The notes beneath the pieces are model-generated. The model did not search any database and had not been told where the DNA came from. It worked only from the letters and a program-made list of their open reading frames with translations. Shown piece after piece: positions 1 through 12,519 of a stretch of 64,000 bases of DNA; within the stretch, counting starts at the first letter, position 1, and each line of letters starts with the position of its first letter. A program made the translations under genes and the position numbers. The DNA is from Salarias fasciatus (taxonomy: Eukaryota; Chordata; Actinopteri; Blenniiformes; Blenniidae), in NCBI RefSeq assembly GCF_902148845.1, contig NC_043763.1:16718894-16782893 (forward strand), in the 5' to 3' direction.

Positions 1-2446
1 CCGATATAAAAGAGAAGACGAGCCGACGCAAGTTGTTTTGTTCCGTCTGATGAAACGGCGCACAATCAACAACAATTTGCTGTTGATGCAGGTGCACGGA
101 AGTGGCTCTGACATTTGCTAGCGGATTAGAAATAATTCCCAGGTGCAGATGTAAATTAACAACTGCAATCCTGAATAAGTCGCACAGTCAGCAACCTTAT
201 ATCACAGATGGAATAAAAAAGTATTTTATTCTCTCTTTCGGGCTGCAAACGGCGCTCTCGAAATTGCTATTAAATGGCCTTAAACACCCACAGATACAAG
301 TAGGATTAGGCTGAAAGTGTGTGCATGATGTAAAGAAATGAATAAGTGAAAGTGTACAGAACGTGTAGGGGGATTTGTACTTAATTGTTTCCCTCTGGGT
401 GGATGTTGGGGGGGCTCGATGAGGGGGAGGGGCCACAACTAATCTCTTCCTTCCGCGATGATGTTGGGGATGTGCGCGCTTGTAAATATTTTTTAGATGC
501 TTTCAGGATGTCACCGTGTGTAACATGCTTCAGCTTGGTAATCTTTGACACGTGAAAACAATGAAGCCAATTAGAAGGTTTGATTTTTGAACAAAAGGTG
601 ACTTTTTTCTGCGTACTTTGCCTTCACCAATAGTCAGCAGGAGAAAAGAAAATACAAAGAGGTAACAGGGCGTTAAAACCCAAAATCCCTCCATCCTACT
701 GTGCATTTTTAATACCCATTAAATCAAAGCTACAGTTGCAGTCCTTAAAGTATATGGAAAGCAGAAATATTCTCCATAACTTGTTGCAGGATGTTTTCCT
801 GCGCAGCCTGTCGGTTTTAATAATTTCCAAAGTCTCAAAGTACAGAAAGATTGTCCTCTAAAGAAAATTGTCCATTAAAGAAAATTAAACCATATTCAGT
901 CACAGTCAAGTGCAGCATGTTCAGTATGTTGATATCCACAAGATGACCATTTTATTTTATAATTTTAGCCTTTTCCGCTTTTCTACATCCATTTTCATCC
1001 TATGTAGATTACATTGCATTCATAATGTAGGTCTACCAGCGCAGATTTTTTTTTTTAAAGACTCATCATGTTCCAACACACACACACACACACAGCAGAA
1101 AAACTGGTTAATTATAAAAGAACAAAAAAAAAGGAAATTCATGTTAAGTGAGATGATATATGACTTTATCTTAAGTGTTCTGTCCATATTGTGTGTGTGT
1201 GTGTGTGTAATTTCCAAAGCGTATGATTCTTGTTGAGGCTGAGTAATGAGGTGTGTGCGCGCGTCTGTTTGTGTGCACATATGTGCTTGTCACCGAGAGC
1301 TGTGCAGACACATGCGCCGAAGCCATCAGCAGCTTGATCACACCTAGTTGGAGCAGACCCCCCTCTGACTGGTAAACAACCTAATCTGCAGCGTGTGTGT
1401 GTGTCCGTGTATGCACTGTGTGGCTGGGCTGTGCGAACCTAAGTATTTTTTATGTGACAAGGTGTTTAAGATTCAGGGCGGGATCTGGTGGATGACCGAG
1501 CGCAGTGCAGCGCCGCAAACCGTGCACTATGAGCTCTAATCACCGTCTTGAGTTTGGCCTTAAAGGGGCAGAACAGAGCGCTGTGGCGTGTTTGTCATTT
1601 ACCCAGTTCATAAGTTGGTGATTGTCTATTTCTGAATATATCTCTATTTTTTAAATATATTTATAGTTTTGTTTTATATATTTTTCACCAGAAGCAGAAT
1701 TGTCTTTGTACTTCGGTCCCTGAATTACAATATCGCCGGAATAGTGTTTCGACATGCAAACTGTTCAGACTTATTTACTTATTTCAATGTGCAAAATAAA
1801 CTAAATTTACAGTTCAAAGCAGAAAGGAAATCCTTGTTGGATTTACCTTGTAGAAATAATTGTGTTTCTTCTAATTATATAAATATGAGTTCTTACATGT
1901 GTGTATGTAGATATAGCGTGTGGAGGAGGGTGTGTGTGTGTGTGTATTATCTAACTGCCTGCAGATAAGAGCAGGCTCCATCTCCTCAATAAAAGAATTA
2001 TTATTATGGCTTTGGTGACAATCACACACACCCTCGCTGTGCACGTTTGTATGTGTCTGTTAAATAAAGCTCGCAATTGCTTTGGCAGCTTTAGGGCTCC
2101 CCAGTGGAGGCAGAGAGAGGAGGAGGAGGAGTGTGTGGATGTGTGCGCACACAGTTTAATGTCACAGGGTGAAGCATCGGGGTGACAAGGGGGCAATTAA
2201 TGTATCACATCTGTTTTCCCCCGTGCACGGGGGTTAAAGAGGAGATGAATAGGGGTAAACACGGTGGCTAGTGTGTGTCTTTCATGCGCGTCGTCCGCTG
2301 GCAATAAGTGATGCATCAGCCTAACTTATCTTTGTCCTCATCTTTGGCGTACGTGGACACACACACTGGTAATGAAATCACAAAGCCTCCATATCACTGC
2401 TATCACAGAAAGATATAAACCCATTAGCTTGTTCCTTTGGGCATGG

Positions 2447-2478
<32 letters not shown>

Positions 2479-3937
2479 GTACGCACAGGTTTATCATTAC
2501 ACGCTGTAAAGCTTTTCCAATTGTATTATCCCTCTGATGTCCTCTTCTCTGTTGTCTGTTCCAATGCCCGGGGTGGAGAGGACAGATAGGGTGCTTGTGT
2601 GTGTCTGAGGAGAGGTATCTTTTAGACAAGCTTTGGAAAATGGACTCATCTGTCGGGCTGTTTTTAACATAATTTTCTGCCCTTCAGATGAGAAAAAAAT
2701 CGCACCGAAAAGAAAGAGAAGGGGGGCAAAAAAAAAAAAAAAAAGGAGATGAGGTGTTCTCTCATCCTCGTAGAGATGCTTCTATTGGTTTCTGGTGAGA
2801 TTTGTTCATTCGTCTGACCCAAGTGAAATGATGCCGGTGTGACCCAGGGTAGTTTAAAGAAAAGCCTGCAAAAAGATTCAGCTCCTCGCTGCTCCACGGG
2901 GTTAGATACTGATGAAGGGAAAAAAAAAAAAAAACTACAGTGTTCTGCTGTCTTGTGTGCTAGTCTCGCTTCATGATAGGTTTTTGAAACAAGGAAATGA
3001 ACTATTTGATGGAACCAAACGGTCAGAGTTACATCAGTTGTTTGGAAATCAACTGGTGGCCCACACTATTTGAGTTAATTGTTCTCTTTTTCCTCCTTTT
3101 TTTGGGGGGGGTGTGGCAGGGGGGTGTCATGCTGCAAGTGCAGTGATTCTGATGCTTCAACCGATTTATGGAGTAATGACAAAACAGCTGAGATTTCTTC
3201 CAGTCGGACATCTTTAATGTTGTCAAGAGGACTGAGGTGCTCTGCCAGCAAACAGGAGTTTAGGGAAATAGTAACCACTCAGACAAAAGCCGTTGTACCA
3301 TTAAAGTTAAGTTCTCACAAAGAACGAATCGGAGCAACAGCGGCGTCACAGCTGTTCACTGAACCTTAAAAGCAACAAGTAACAAACTAATAGAAACTTT
3401 AGTAATTGTTCCTGCGTTGTTAATTTCATGTTAGTAGTTTCAGGCACATTGTTCCCAAAAAAAGAGCTCGAAGCCATTCGTGGAGATGATTCAAAAACAC
3501 ACACTCAACATAGACATACCTTAGTATACACACAGACACACACACACACTCAAATGTCCCAGCAGTGGTCCCAGCTCCTAATGCGCTAACAAGCTCCTTT
3601 TCTCCTCCCCTCGGCTCCTCGCCTCCTCCTTCAGCCTCCCTCGGTCTCAAGTGATCACAGGAGTCGAACACGGCCACAATGAGGCGCGCCGCAGGGGAGA
3701 GAGCGAGAGAAAAGGCCCGAAATGGAGAGAGGGCGAGAGAGCTAAGGAAGACACGAACACTTCACTCCCGCCACTCTTATTCGGCTGCGCACAAGAAAAT
3801 GAGTTTCTGACTCGACACAAAAGAGCCTCTTTATCCGCCCCCTCGCTCCTCCGTCTCTCTGCCGTCCTCCTCACTCTCTCGCTCCCTCACCAGCCTCTCT
3901 CCCATCGTTCTCCCCTCATAATTTTACCTCTTTCTTT

Positions 3938-3971
<34 letters not shown>

Positions 3972-6900
3972 AAAGAGAGATATTTTTCTGCTAATGACTT
4001 AATAAGAGGAGCCATCTGAAATTCAATTACAGTAGATTTCGTAGCACTGACGGCCATTTGGAGAGAGGGAAGGAGGGACGGATGGAGCCAGAGATGCATG
4101 AGCGCTCTGCAAGTCGATTTTCTTTGACCCTTCAATAGGTTGCACTTTTTTTTTTTTTTTCTAATACCAATAATAATAACTGTTCGTGCAGCATGTTTCA
4201 TGCAGAGAAAACATTTCACACTGCAGATTTAAAACTAGGAAACTGTTCACTGGACCGCATGAAGGCAGATTTAAAGAAATAATAAATAAATAAATGAACC
4301 AGACTAGTAGAGTGAAACAAAGATTTCATTTTAAAAAGCAAGGCAGACAGCACTTTGCTGTTGTGTCCGGATGCTAAAGAAGTGCTAAAGTAAATATGAG
4401 AACGGGGATTGGAGCTGCAAGACAAACAGAAAAGAAAGGAAAAACACGACCTGCAGATGGAAGTGATACTGTGAATAGGTGAAATAGTGGACTTCATCTT
4501 TGCTAACAATTTCCAGATTAAAAAAAAAAAAGTTTTCCAGATGTTTATCACCACATCAACATGTTAAAACGCAAGAAACGGCTTCCATTTCTATCCTGTC
4601 TGATTTGTAGATTTACATCTTTATTTAATTCTGCAACTGTGAAGAACTTCTGCTCATTGTCCTGATGAAACTGACTTTCACTTGTTGCCAGTTCTGATGC
4701 TCCGGTGCATCCCCAGTCATCGGCTCTGCCCGTTCGGCATGCAAGTCCCTCCCACCGCCGCCGCCGCCGCCTCCACCCTCCCCAGCTCCGCGCCGCGGGG
4801 AGCCGGTGTTTGTGACACTGTGACATAAGTCGGCTGGCGGAGGCCCACACTGAGAGGAACAAAGACGGGTGGGAGGCAGAGAGAAGTCAGACGGAGAAAG
4901 AGCGAGGAAAAGTGATGTTCTTGTCATTTATCTCAGCGGTGGCGCCGCGGCTCTCGGCGCAGCCCTCCTCTTTCTCCTTGTTCTCACTCTTGCTGTTTCC
5001 TCACCTCTACGGGCTTCTTTCTTTCCCGCGGGTGTCGTTGAACCTTTTAACCTTAGAAATTATGAAAAGGTGGCCTTTTGTCTGCTTCTTGAAAATAGAA
5101 TTTAAAAAAAAACCCCACAGCTCTCTCTCGTGTTCACACCCCGTTGCGTCATGCAGCCGCGCGTTACGCCGACATGAGATGAAGATGATTAGGTGTTGTT
5201 TTTGCTGGAGTAGTTAATTCAATACTTCCTAATTACGCGACTTCCGCGCAGCCACCTCTTCTCTCCTCGCGCCGGCTCGCCAGACGTGGAAGCGCGACGC
5301 CGAGGGGAGCAGGGTAGGCAGGAAAAGGCGAACACTGAGATCACGTTGAGGCTCAGAGTGAGAGCGGCGGCCGCTCACACACTCACACGGCTTTGTCTTT
5401 ACTTTACACACCCCCTCCTCCCATCCGGCCCCCCCACTGTCCTCCCCGCTCGCCTCCTCTGTGATCCGCCGCTGGGTTCTCGCCCCTCGTCCTCCACACC
5501 TCTGCGGTTTCCCGTCGTCTTCTAGCAGTTGCTCTTCCTTTCTCAGCACCACTGTAGATTTGCACCTCTAACCTCCGCCTTCAGCCAGATATCTCTGTTT
5601 ACTCCACTTTGCTCCTGTGATGTTTGGAAAGTCAAACATGTTTTTTTTTTTTAATCTCTAGAAAAGCTTTTGTAATTCTTAAGCTCAAAAAATATGTTTT
5701 TCACATTCTGGTCAGAACTGGAAAACTAAGGAAATTAATTTTTACAACATATAAGGAGAGTTAAAAAGAACACCACATACAAATAAAATTTATGTGCTTA
5801 TATTTCAGTGTGTTTTGTTGATTATACTAATGATTAGAATTATTTTTGCCATGTTTCTGCCATATTTATGTAACACAGCCTGACTACTAGTATGTATTTT
5901 ATGTGTGGGTGTCTGATGACACATAACGGTTTCTATTCATCGTCTTATAAAGAGTGATCTACTCTGTCAGGGTAATATATTTGAAGTGATGACTGAAGTA
6001 TTTATTCCAGTGGTTTAATTTAAGCTGAAGTGTCTCAGTTTTCTCCAAAGAGCGAGCTGGTATTGTGCTTTTTGGAGATATAAGCAGAGTTAAGAAGGGC
6101 AGTGTCTGTTAGGCCTCGTCCTGCTCCGCCTCCTGACCTCTCCAGGGAGGGTCACAGTCATTCAGTTCAGACTGCTTCTTTTTCTGCCATCTGACCCAGC
6201 AACTTATGATTCAATTAATATTATAATATTATTATCCTGTTCATCTTATCAGCATCTTACCTTAAATCCGAGGAGGAGATTGAGGCCAGAGATGTCTGGA
6301 AAGGGACGTTCCTGACGACGTGTGAAGGATTTTACTGAGATTAAAAACTTAAAGGAAGAAAAGTTGATCGGATATAATAGTAAATAGAAACATCTTTTTT
6401 GAGGAAGGGCTGATCGTCCTGAGGTCCAGCTTGGAAATACCACCAGAGGTGCTTCATAACCAAGCTGAGATCATCTTCTGTCAACTGATGAAGGCAGAAG
6501 AATACGGTATAGCTACATGCAGCAATCGCTCAGGCTCTGCCAGGCCTCCAGGAAAGAGCAGGAGCTTCAATAAACCAATGGCCAGTAGGTGCTTTTATAT
6601 AAATGACACAAAATACAAAAAGCTTTATATTTTCCTCGTGCGTTTCTTCCACTGCCTCGTTCCGCTCACCTCTTGTCCATTCCCTGTGGTTTCTTCTCCC
6701 GTCTTCCAGCGCACTTTAAAGGAGCCATATTGTTGTTATTATCATTGTGTCTAACTGAATCAGTTACCATTAGACCTGAATCTTTCTCCTTCTGAGGCCC
6801 ATAGACCAGCTCTCTAACCCAATAGAAAACCCACGGGCGCTATTACAGATGGCCGAACCATTCACAACGTGAACACACACACACACACTCTCACACAGAT

Positions 6901-7108
6901 TTCATTCTGAAGATTCATTGGCTCAATCCCATCACGCACTCACACAGTCGCACTAAGTCTCACGTGCACACATTGTGCCTGTTCACAACCAAGCTTATCA
7001 AATTCAGACACACACACACACACAAACGTCGCGCTCTCATTGAAAATCTCTCGTTATTGGAACTCACTGAGCAAATGGTAATGCTATTGGGAGATGATGA
7101 GACTCAAT

Positions 7109-7144
<36 letters not shown>

Positions 7145-8137
7145 TCGGACTGTTACGGCTGCATATGGCTGTCATTATGGTTGGATGTATGAGAGGGACC
7201 GAGGAAAAGAGGGTAAATGTCATTCTATGAATGAGGTTATCACTAATAGATGGACAGTAGAACTCTGGGTTTCCATTTACTCTGCTCTCAGCTCCGTCTT
7301 TCTGCCCCGCTCTGAATTCATCACTGTAATAGTGAGAGAGAGAAAAGAGGACTAGGTTTACCTTTTGTTTTCCTTTTTCTCTCCACCGTATTCACTTTGA
7401 ATTTACATTGAAATCCGGGGACATGGAGCTAATGAGTCTGTCATTACTGACATCTGCAAATCAACTCGCTGAATTTTCTAAATATCCCCAACAACAATTT
7501 GATGTTTCGTTTCCCCAGTTTTTAATCTCTAATCTGTTGTGGGTTTTTTGTCTTTTTTGTCTCCAAATATATGGTAAATATATAATATATATAACGTGCT
7601 CAGCCTGCTTTTGTTTTATGGAAGGACGCTTATGCAGGCATTTGGAAAAATCTATCATCTGTTCTGAAACAGAAACCTTCTTGCTGTAATAGTTACTTAT
7701 TTTGATTACTGTCATTATTATACTTGAAAAGCTGGAAGAAAGTACAATTTATTATTCCCGAGTACAAGCTTTGAAAAAGGTTTACAAATTGGTTGGAACT
7801 ATTTTTTAAGTAAGAAATTTTTAATAGTTTTGCTATGAAAGTATTTACATGTAAGTTTGAAATGTAAAAGTAGTTTTTTAAGAAGTTGACTCTTTTTAAT
7901 CCGTAATTTGTTGGCAAAGTTCCTTCAAAAATGTAAAATGAAAACATTGCGATCATAAAATGTGACTCTAATTAAACATTTAGCAAATATTCAGCTTTAC
8001 TTCACTTTCTGACATTTTCTAGTTTTTAAGTTTCTGCCCGCATACATTTTTTTTTTTTTTTTTTTTTTAATGTTGTTTTTAAAAAATTTCATCCTAAGCG
8101 TCTGGGTTGTGAATTGTTCCTTGACCTTTGATCCCAG
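1..8137 (+). other. ralgapa1: Upstream intron of ralgapa1 (5' part outside window)
   Basis: No exon is recognisable here. Its right edge is a clear acceptor (TTTGATCCCAG) before the penultimate coding exon, so the stretch is read as one long intron or its last 8 kb. It holds short (CA)n/(GT)n tracts (about 1077-1095, 2448-2478, 6872-6890, 7113-7143), a (CT)n run at 3941-3968 and A or T runs. Several non-repetitive blocks rich in homeodomain-type TAAT cores (about 1470-1620, 2060-2215, 3970-4060, 5160-5240) could be conserved non-coding elements, but that needs alignment. Open frames here are short, run through microsatellites and show no family similarity. Confidence 0.6.
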
Positions 8138-11100
8138 TTATGAGGAGCGGGCTCGGTACCTCGAAACCATCGTGCAGCACCACCAGGAGCCGACGACGTT
8201 TGAGGATTATGCGGCTCGGGTCTACAGCCCCGCCCCCTGCACCCACCTGCCCTCGGACACAGGTAAGACCCGACGCTTGACCCCCCCCCCCAACAGATCA
8301 CTGGGGGAACATCAGCATCACAACATCATTTAAAAATGCCGGGCTGTCGTTTGATTCCCGTTTAACCCCGTCGTTCAGCACAACGGCCAATTACATTAAT
8401 CGAATCTCGCAGGTAAGACACACGTTTTCTTCACGGAGACATGAAGGAGCAGAAGTGTGCACGGCGGGCCACATGTCGGCGCGTTAACGTGACAGTCTGG
8501 ATTGTTGGGGGGCGGGGGTAGGGGGTCCAGTGGCGTGATGTGATGGGTGTGACCGTGTGCGTTTCTCTGGGTACGTGTGAAAGTGGCAACTGTTGTTTTT
8601 CTCAACCAACTGCTCCCCATCTCACCAACTGTTGTGTCAAAAAAAATAATAATGATACAGTAATAATCACTCCGCTTTGAGGCTGAATAACATCTGGCAC
8701 AACCCGACACACTGGTGTGTCTCCCCCCCCCCTTAATATCAGACACCCAGTCGGCACATGGTTTGTCAGTCATGAATGTGTTCAGCATCAACGTTTCCAT
8801 TTCAAGGCACAGGATCAAGGAATCTCTCAAATTCTAAATTATTTTATGAGACGTGCATTATCTTTTGTGTGAATATGATCCCGTGCTGTGAAATAAAGCT
8901 TGCTCAAATTACTGCAGAATCCCTGTATTAACTCAGATTTTCCCATTTTAACAGCACAATGATAAAACATTCTTCTCTGTTTTTGTTCAATTTCACTTTT
9001 TGTTTTTTTATGGATATCCTAAATGTTTTTTTTTTTTTTATTTATCATGTTTCACTTTGAGATTTTTTTTTTAAATTTACTTAATTTATGCATTTATTTA
9101 TTTTGGGGTATTTATTTAATAACTAATGCTAATGTTTGTTTCTGTTTTATTTCTATTTTTCTTTTTTTTTTATTTCCTCCTTTCCCCTCTTGTTCCCCCA
9201 TCCTTTTAGATCGTATTGTCTCACTTGCCTATAGCTAAAAAAAAAAAAAAAAAAAAAACCAAAACAAACAAAAGCAAGGTAAGCCTGGTGATTGACACGC
9301 CCTGTTTGGAGTGGCTCTTCCTCTCACTGACACTTTCAGCCCCTAACCTTGGCTCTCCTCTCATCTCGCCGTGTGTTTTTCTCCACCGATCCAGCGGCCC
9401 TGCATGCACTAACGGCAGCTCCGTCACAGGAAGTGTCACTCTGGACTCATTGCTCCGTGTGGTTTGGTGTGACTTGCTGCGTTTCCTGGGTTGGACGATA
9501 CCGACAAAGCGACACATTGATGTGATGATTTAATGAGCTTTTTAGGAGCTGATACACATCGCACTCTCAGACCAGAACATCAGACACTCTGTGCTCCAAA
9601 GGAAAACTGTAATGACTTTCATTAGTTTCATAATACTTAAAGAAAATGATTACTGACCCAATTGAGTCTTTTACCTTTGAATGTTAAAATAAATAGTACA
9701 TTGGTCTAATTTTACTTTTCAATGTGCTCAAATCACATCATGTACGTCCCACATATGTCCAGCCTGCGGTGAGAATTCACCCAATTTAAAAAGATTCCCA
9801 TTTTTTCCCCCCCAGAGATACACACTGTTTTAGTGAAAGTACCCTACAGTACAACACACCCGGCCTCTGAACATCCACCCCATCACGCCAAAACCACCTA
9901 AATGTATCCTGCTCATAATGCATCAGGAGACAGCACTTTGGATTTGTGTACGGATGTAAAAATGCACCAAAGGTTTCAGTTTAATTTAATTTTCTGTGCA
10001 TTTCTAAGTGAAATTACTCCCCACCATGACAAAGCGTGGGGCAAAATGTTCTAGCCCGAGCAGCGTATTTCCCGTGGCCTTGTGAGGTGCGTGATAATTA
10101 TCACATGATGTACGATTAATAACACCAGTAGACACATGCCGACTACATTTGACTGTTGCAGGAGTGGGCTTGTTATTTGGGTCAGCGTGTGGGATAGTTT
10201 TACGATAATTCTGTAGCTATATCCAACACACACACACCCCTCCAGCAATGCTTATTTGCACCCTGGTCACGTCAGCATACCCACATAGAATTTAATGTGA
10301 AGTCAATAATAATGTTCAGGCCCCCGGTTGCCTCGGGCCAAGTTACTCCAGCCCCCTCACCCCTCTGGAACGGATAAAAATCTCTTGCTCGGAGGTCACA
10401 GGTCATTCTCATCAGGGTTTGGAGGCCAAAGAGTTCATCGGATGTGAACATTTTCACAAAGTACCGCTCGCCCTTCTTTACTATGAAACAAAGGGAAATC
10501 TTTGGAATTGATTAGTTATTTTACTGACGCGATCAAACATAATCATGTTCAACAGTTTGATTCAAACTTTCTCTTTTCACAAGTTCACACACACACACGT
10601 CCCACGGTGTCAGTCTCGGGTTTCTTCTTTCACATCAAACTGTGAAGGATCCGGTTCATCAGTCATTCACACCAAACTGCACTGCGATGCCTGATCACAG
10701 TGAGATCTCCTCCTCTTCCTCCTCTAACCTCCTCCTCTCTCCTCTCACCGCCTCCGCCTCGTGGGCGCCCGTTGTGTTGACTTGCCGTGTGACTCTGCCC
10801 TGGACCAGCTCTTCCTCTAACCGCCCTGTATGCTCCTGTCTCTTCTTCTGGATTTGATATGATGTAGCACTGTTAGCACTACGCGCACACACACACACAC
10901 ACACAGAATGGGTAGGTGTGCACATGTCAACAAACTGGATGTGTAACTTTAACAGTTGCTTGTTGTTTGTTTTCCGGTGGGTTGGTGGGTTCAGCTGAAT
11001 GAAGCGCTGATGTTTGTCTCATTAAGTCTGTGTCGTTTCTTTCACTCTGAGACAGTAATGTTTGTGTGAACGGATGGAGCCTGTTTTCTCCTTTCTCCTG

Positions 11101-12519
11101 ATTGTCTTCATTTTTCATCTCTTTTTTTCCCCTCAACCTCACTCTCCTGTTTTGTGTTCCTCTCGCTTTATTCAACGTGTTTATTTTCTTCTACCCTTTT
11201 CATCATTGTCATTCTTTCCTTTTTTAATCACTTTCATTCAATTCATTCCTTGTCATTCTAAATTTTTGCTTTCTTTTATTGTCCTTTTTCTCTCCTCCTC
11301 CACCCTCTCCTGTCCTGTCCTGTCCTCCTCTCTGCTGTCCTCCTCCGTCCAGAGGAGCACAGTGGGATGTATCTGATGGTTCCTAAACCTGTAGACAGCT
11401 TGACAGTACTGAGGGTGAAGGGCAAAGGCCTGAAGCAGAAGGTCCTCCATGCTAGCTGTGAATGGTATGCCTCACAGAGGGTAGCCGTGGTGTCTTTAGT
11501 CAGTCCAGAGCAGGGGGGGGGGTGTCAAACGTGAATCCTGCAGGCCAAAAAATGACAAGTTTTTAATCTGGGCAAAGAATTTAACAGATTTTTCAATAAA
11601 AGTCACTTTTGTTCCAAATCTGTCCACAGAAGTTTGCACTTCTTAAGATTAGAGATTGTAATCTGACTCTGAGACAGCAGTGAAATGTCGATACAATATT
11701 GAGAAACTGATAATATTCATGCCAAAAGCTGCAGAAGTCCCATGATTTGTGAGACAACAGGCTTTATCTCACTCTGGCATGGTGAGAAACTATGAAAAAA
11801 AAGTGCATTAAACAGAATTATTGTCAGGATTTATTTTGAACTTAGGAGTTTGACACCCCTCATTTAGAGCAACAGGTCCAGCGTGGTGCGTCAGGTGAAT
11901 GGTGGCTGTGATACAGGTAGCTCCCCGCGCTGTAGTTTCCCTTTAGCTGATCTGTTTTAGTGAGCCGAATAGAACCAATTAACCCATTGAGATCTGAGAC
12001 AACATTTGCACCCGATCTGGATGCGACATGAGCCGAGCTTTTCCTCGTGTGTGTTTCTGCAGATCATTTAGTTAAAATGACATTATCATGTTGACACAGA
12101 CGGGCCGTGTGCATACATGACGCGGGTCCAGCTCCTGATGGGTTAAAAGAGAAGATGTAGCCGTAGAGCATGTGGAATCAGTGTGTTGGATCGAGTGGGT
12201 GTGGAAGAACGACTGAGCTCGTGTAGATGTTGTCCGTCTGTGTAAACTGACTGTAGAAACTGGTGCCATGCGATGTTGTTGATGTTTTCTCCATCTCCTC
12301 CATCACATTTTCCCTGACACCCCCCCCCCCCCCCCCGATCCTCATCCTCCTCCACCTCATCGCCCCTCCTCAGGCTCCTGCCTCGAGATTCTTCGGGGAG
12401 AAAGTCCGGCTCTTGGGGAGGCCGGGAGCGACTCGGCGTCCCCCATGTCTCCTCGGACTAGCAAGAGCCGCATGTCCATGAAGCTGCGGCGCTCCTCCGG
12501 ATCGGCCAATAAGACCTGA
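8138..12519 (+). CDS. ralgapa1: Ral GTPase-activating protein catalytic alpha subunit 1, last two coding exons (3' partial)
   Basis: RALGAPA1 is the catalytic subunit of RalGAP1. With RALGAPB it stimulates GTP hydrolysis on RalA and RalB in the cytoplasm. Seen: exon 8138-8262 (acceptor AG before it, donor GTAAGA after it) encodes [20 protein letters not shown] and onward to SDTG, at the C-terminal edge of the Rap/Ran-GAP region. It ends in phase 1 and joins exon 12374-12519 in frame. The last exon encodes a Ser-rich basic tail with [20 protein letters not shown] and stop TGA at 12517-12519. About 89 residues of a roughly 2,000-residue protein are present. RALGAPA1 rather than RALGAPA2 is chosen because insm2, nfkbia and prorp follow, as on human 14q13 (established knowledge). 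The GAP catalytic Asn lies upstream of the window. The poly(C) run before the last acceptor is unusual but leaves a good pyrimidine tract. Confidence 0.85.
11353..11534 (+). CDS. ralgapa1: Candidate alternative last coding exon of ralgapa1
   Basis: Seen: a very long pyrimidine tract (about 11270-11350) ends in CCGTCCAG at 11352. The following frame fits the phase-1 end of the exon at 8262 and reads [20 protein letters not shown], then a Lys-rich segment. Read through, it stops at TGA 11532-11534; the last codons, including the stop, lie in a hAT-type repeat that starts near 11511. An AATAAA sits at 11595-11600 inside the repeat. Alternatively the exon ends at a weaker donor (ATG/GTATGC, 11464/11465) in phase 2. 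That would shift the frame of the normal last exon and end it early, giving another C terminus. Whether this exon is used is inference; the acceptor quality and open phase are the evidence. Confidence 0.45.
11511..11861. mobile_element. hAT-like non-autonomous element (MITE), copy 1
   Basis: The left end is CAGG(n)TGTCAAAC at 11511-11530 and the right end GAGTTTGACACCCCT at 11846-11860. These are inverted and match the end type CAGGGGTGTCAAAC of widespread fish hAT-type MITEs (established knowledge). Eight-base flanks GTCCAGAG and ATTTAGAG resemble a decayed hAT target duplication. The interior shares TGCAGGCCAAAA with copy 2 at 16718. There is no coding capacity. The G run at the left end is expanded. 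Confidence 0.65.

Larger units (their letters stand above)
8263..12373 (+). other. ralgapa1: Last intron of ralgapa1
   Basis: It lies between donor GTAAGACC and acceptor CCCCTCCTCAG. It contains T-rich and A-rich runs (about 8996-9180 and 9238-9258), short (CA)n tracts (10210, 10575, 10885), the candidate alternative exon at 11353 and a hAT-type element at about 11511-11860. A poly(C) run of about 15 bases lies at 12320-12336. I see no other exon in it. Confidence 0.7.

Noticed and set aside
6431-6754. 107-codon open frame in the ralgapa1 intron
   Set aside because: Looked briefly like a coding start (MEIPPEVLHNQ), but there is no family match and no splice context.
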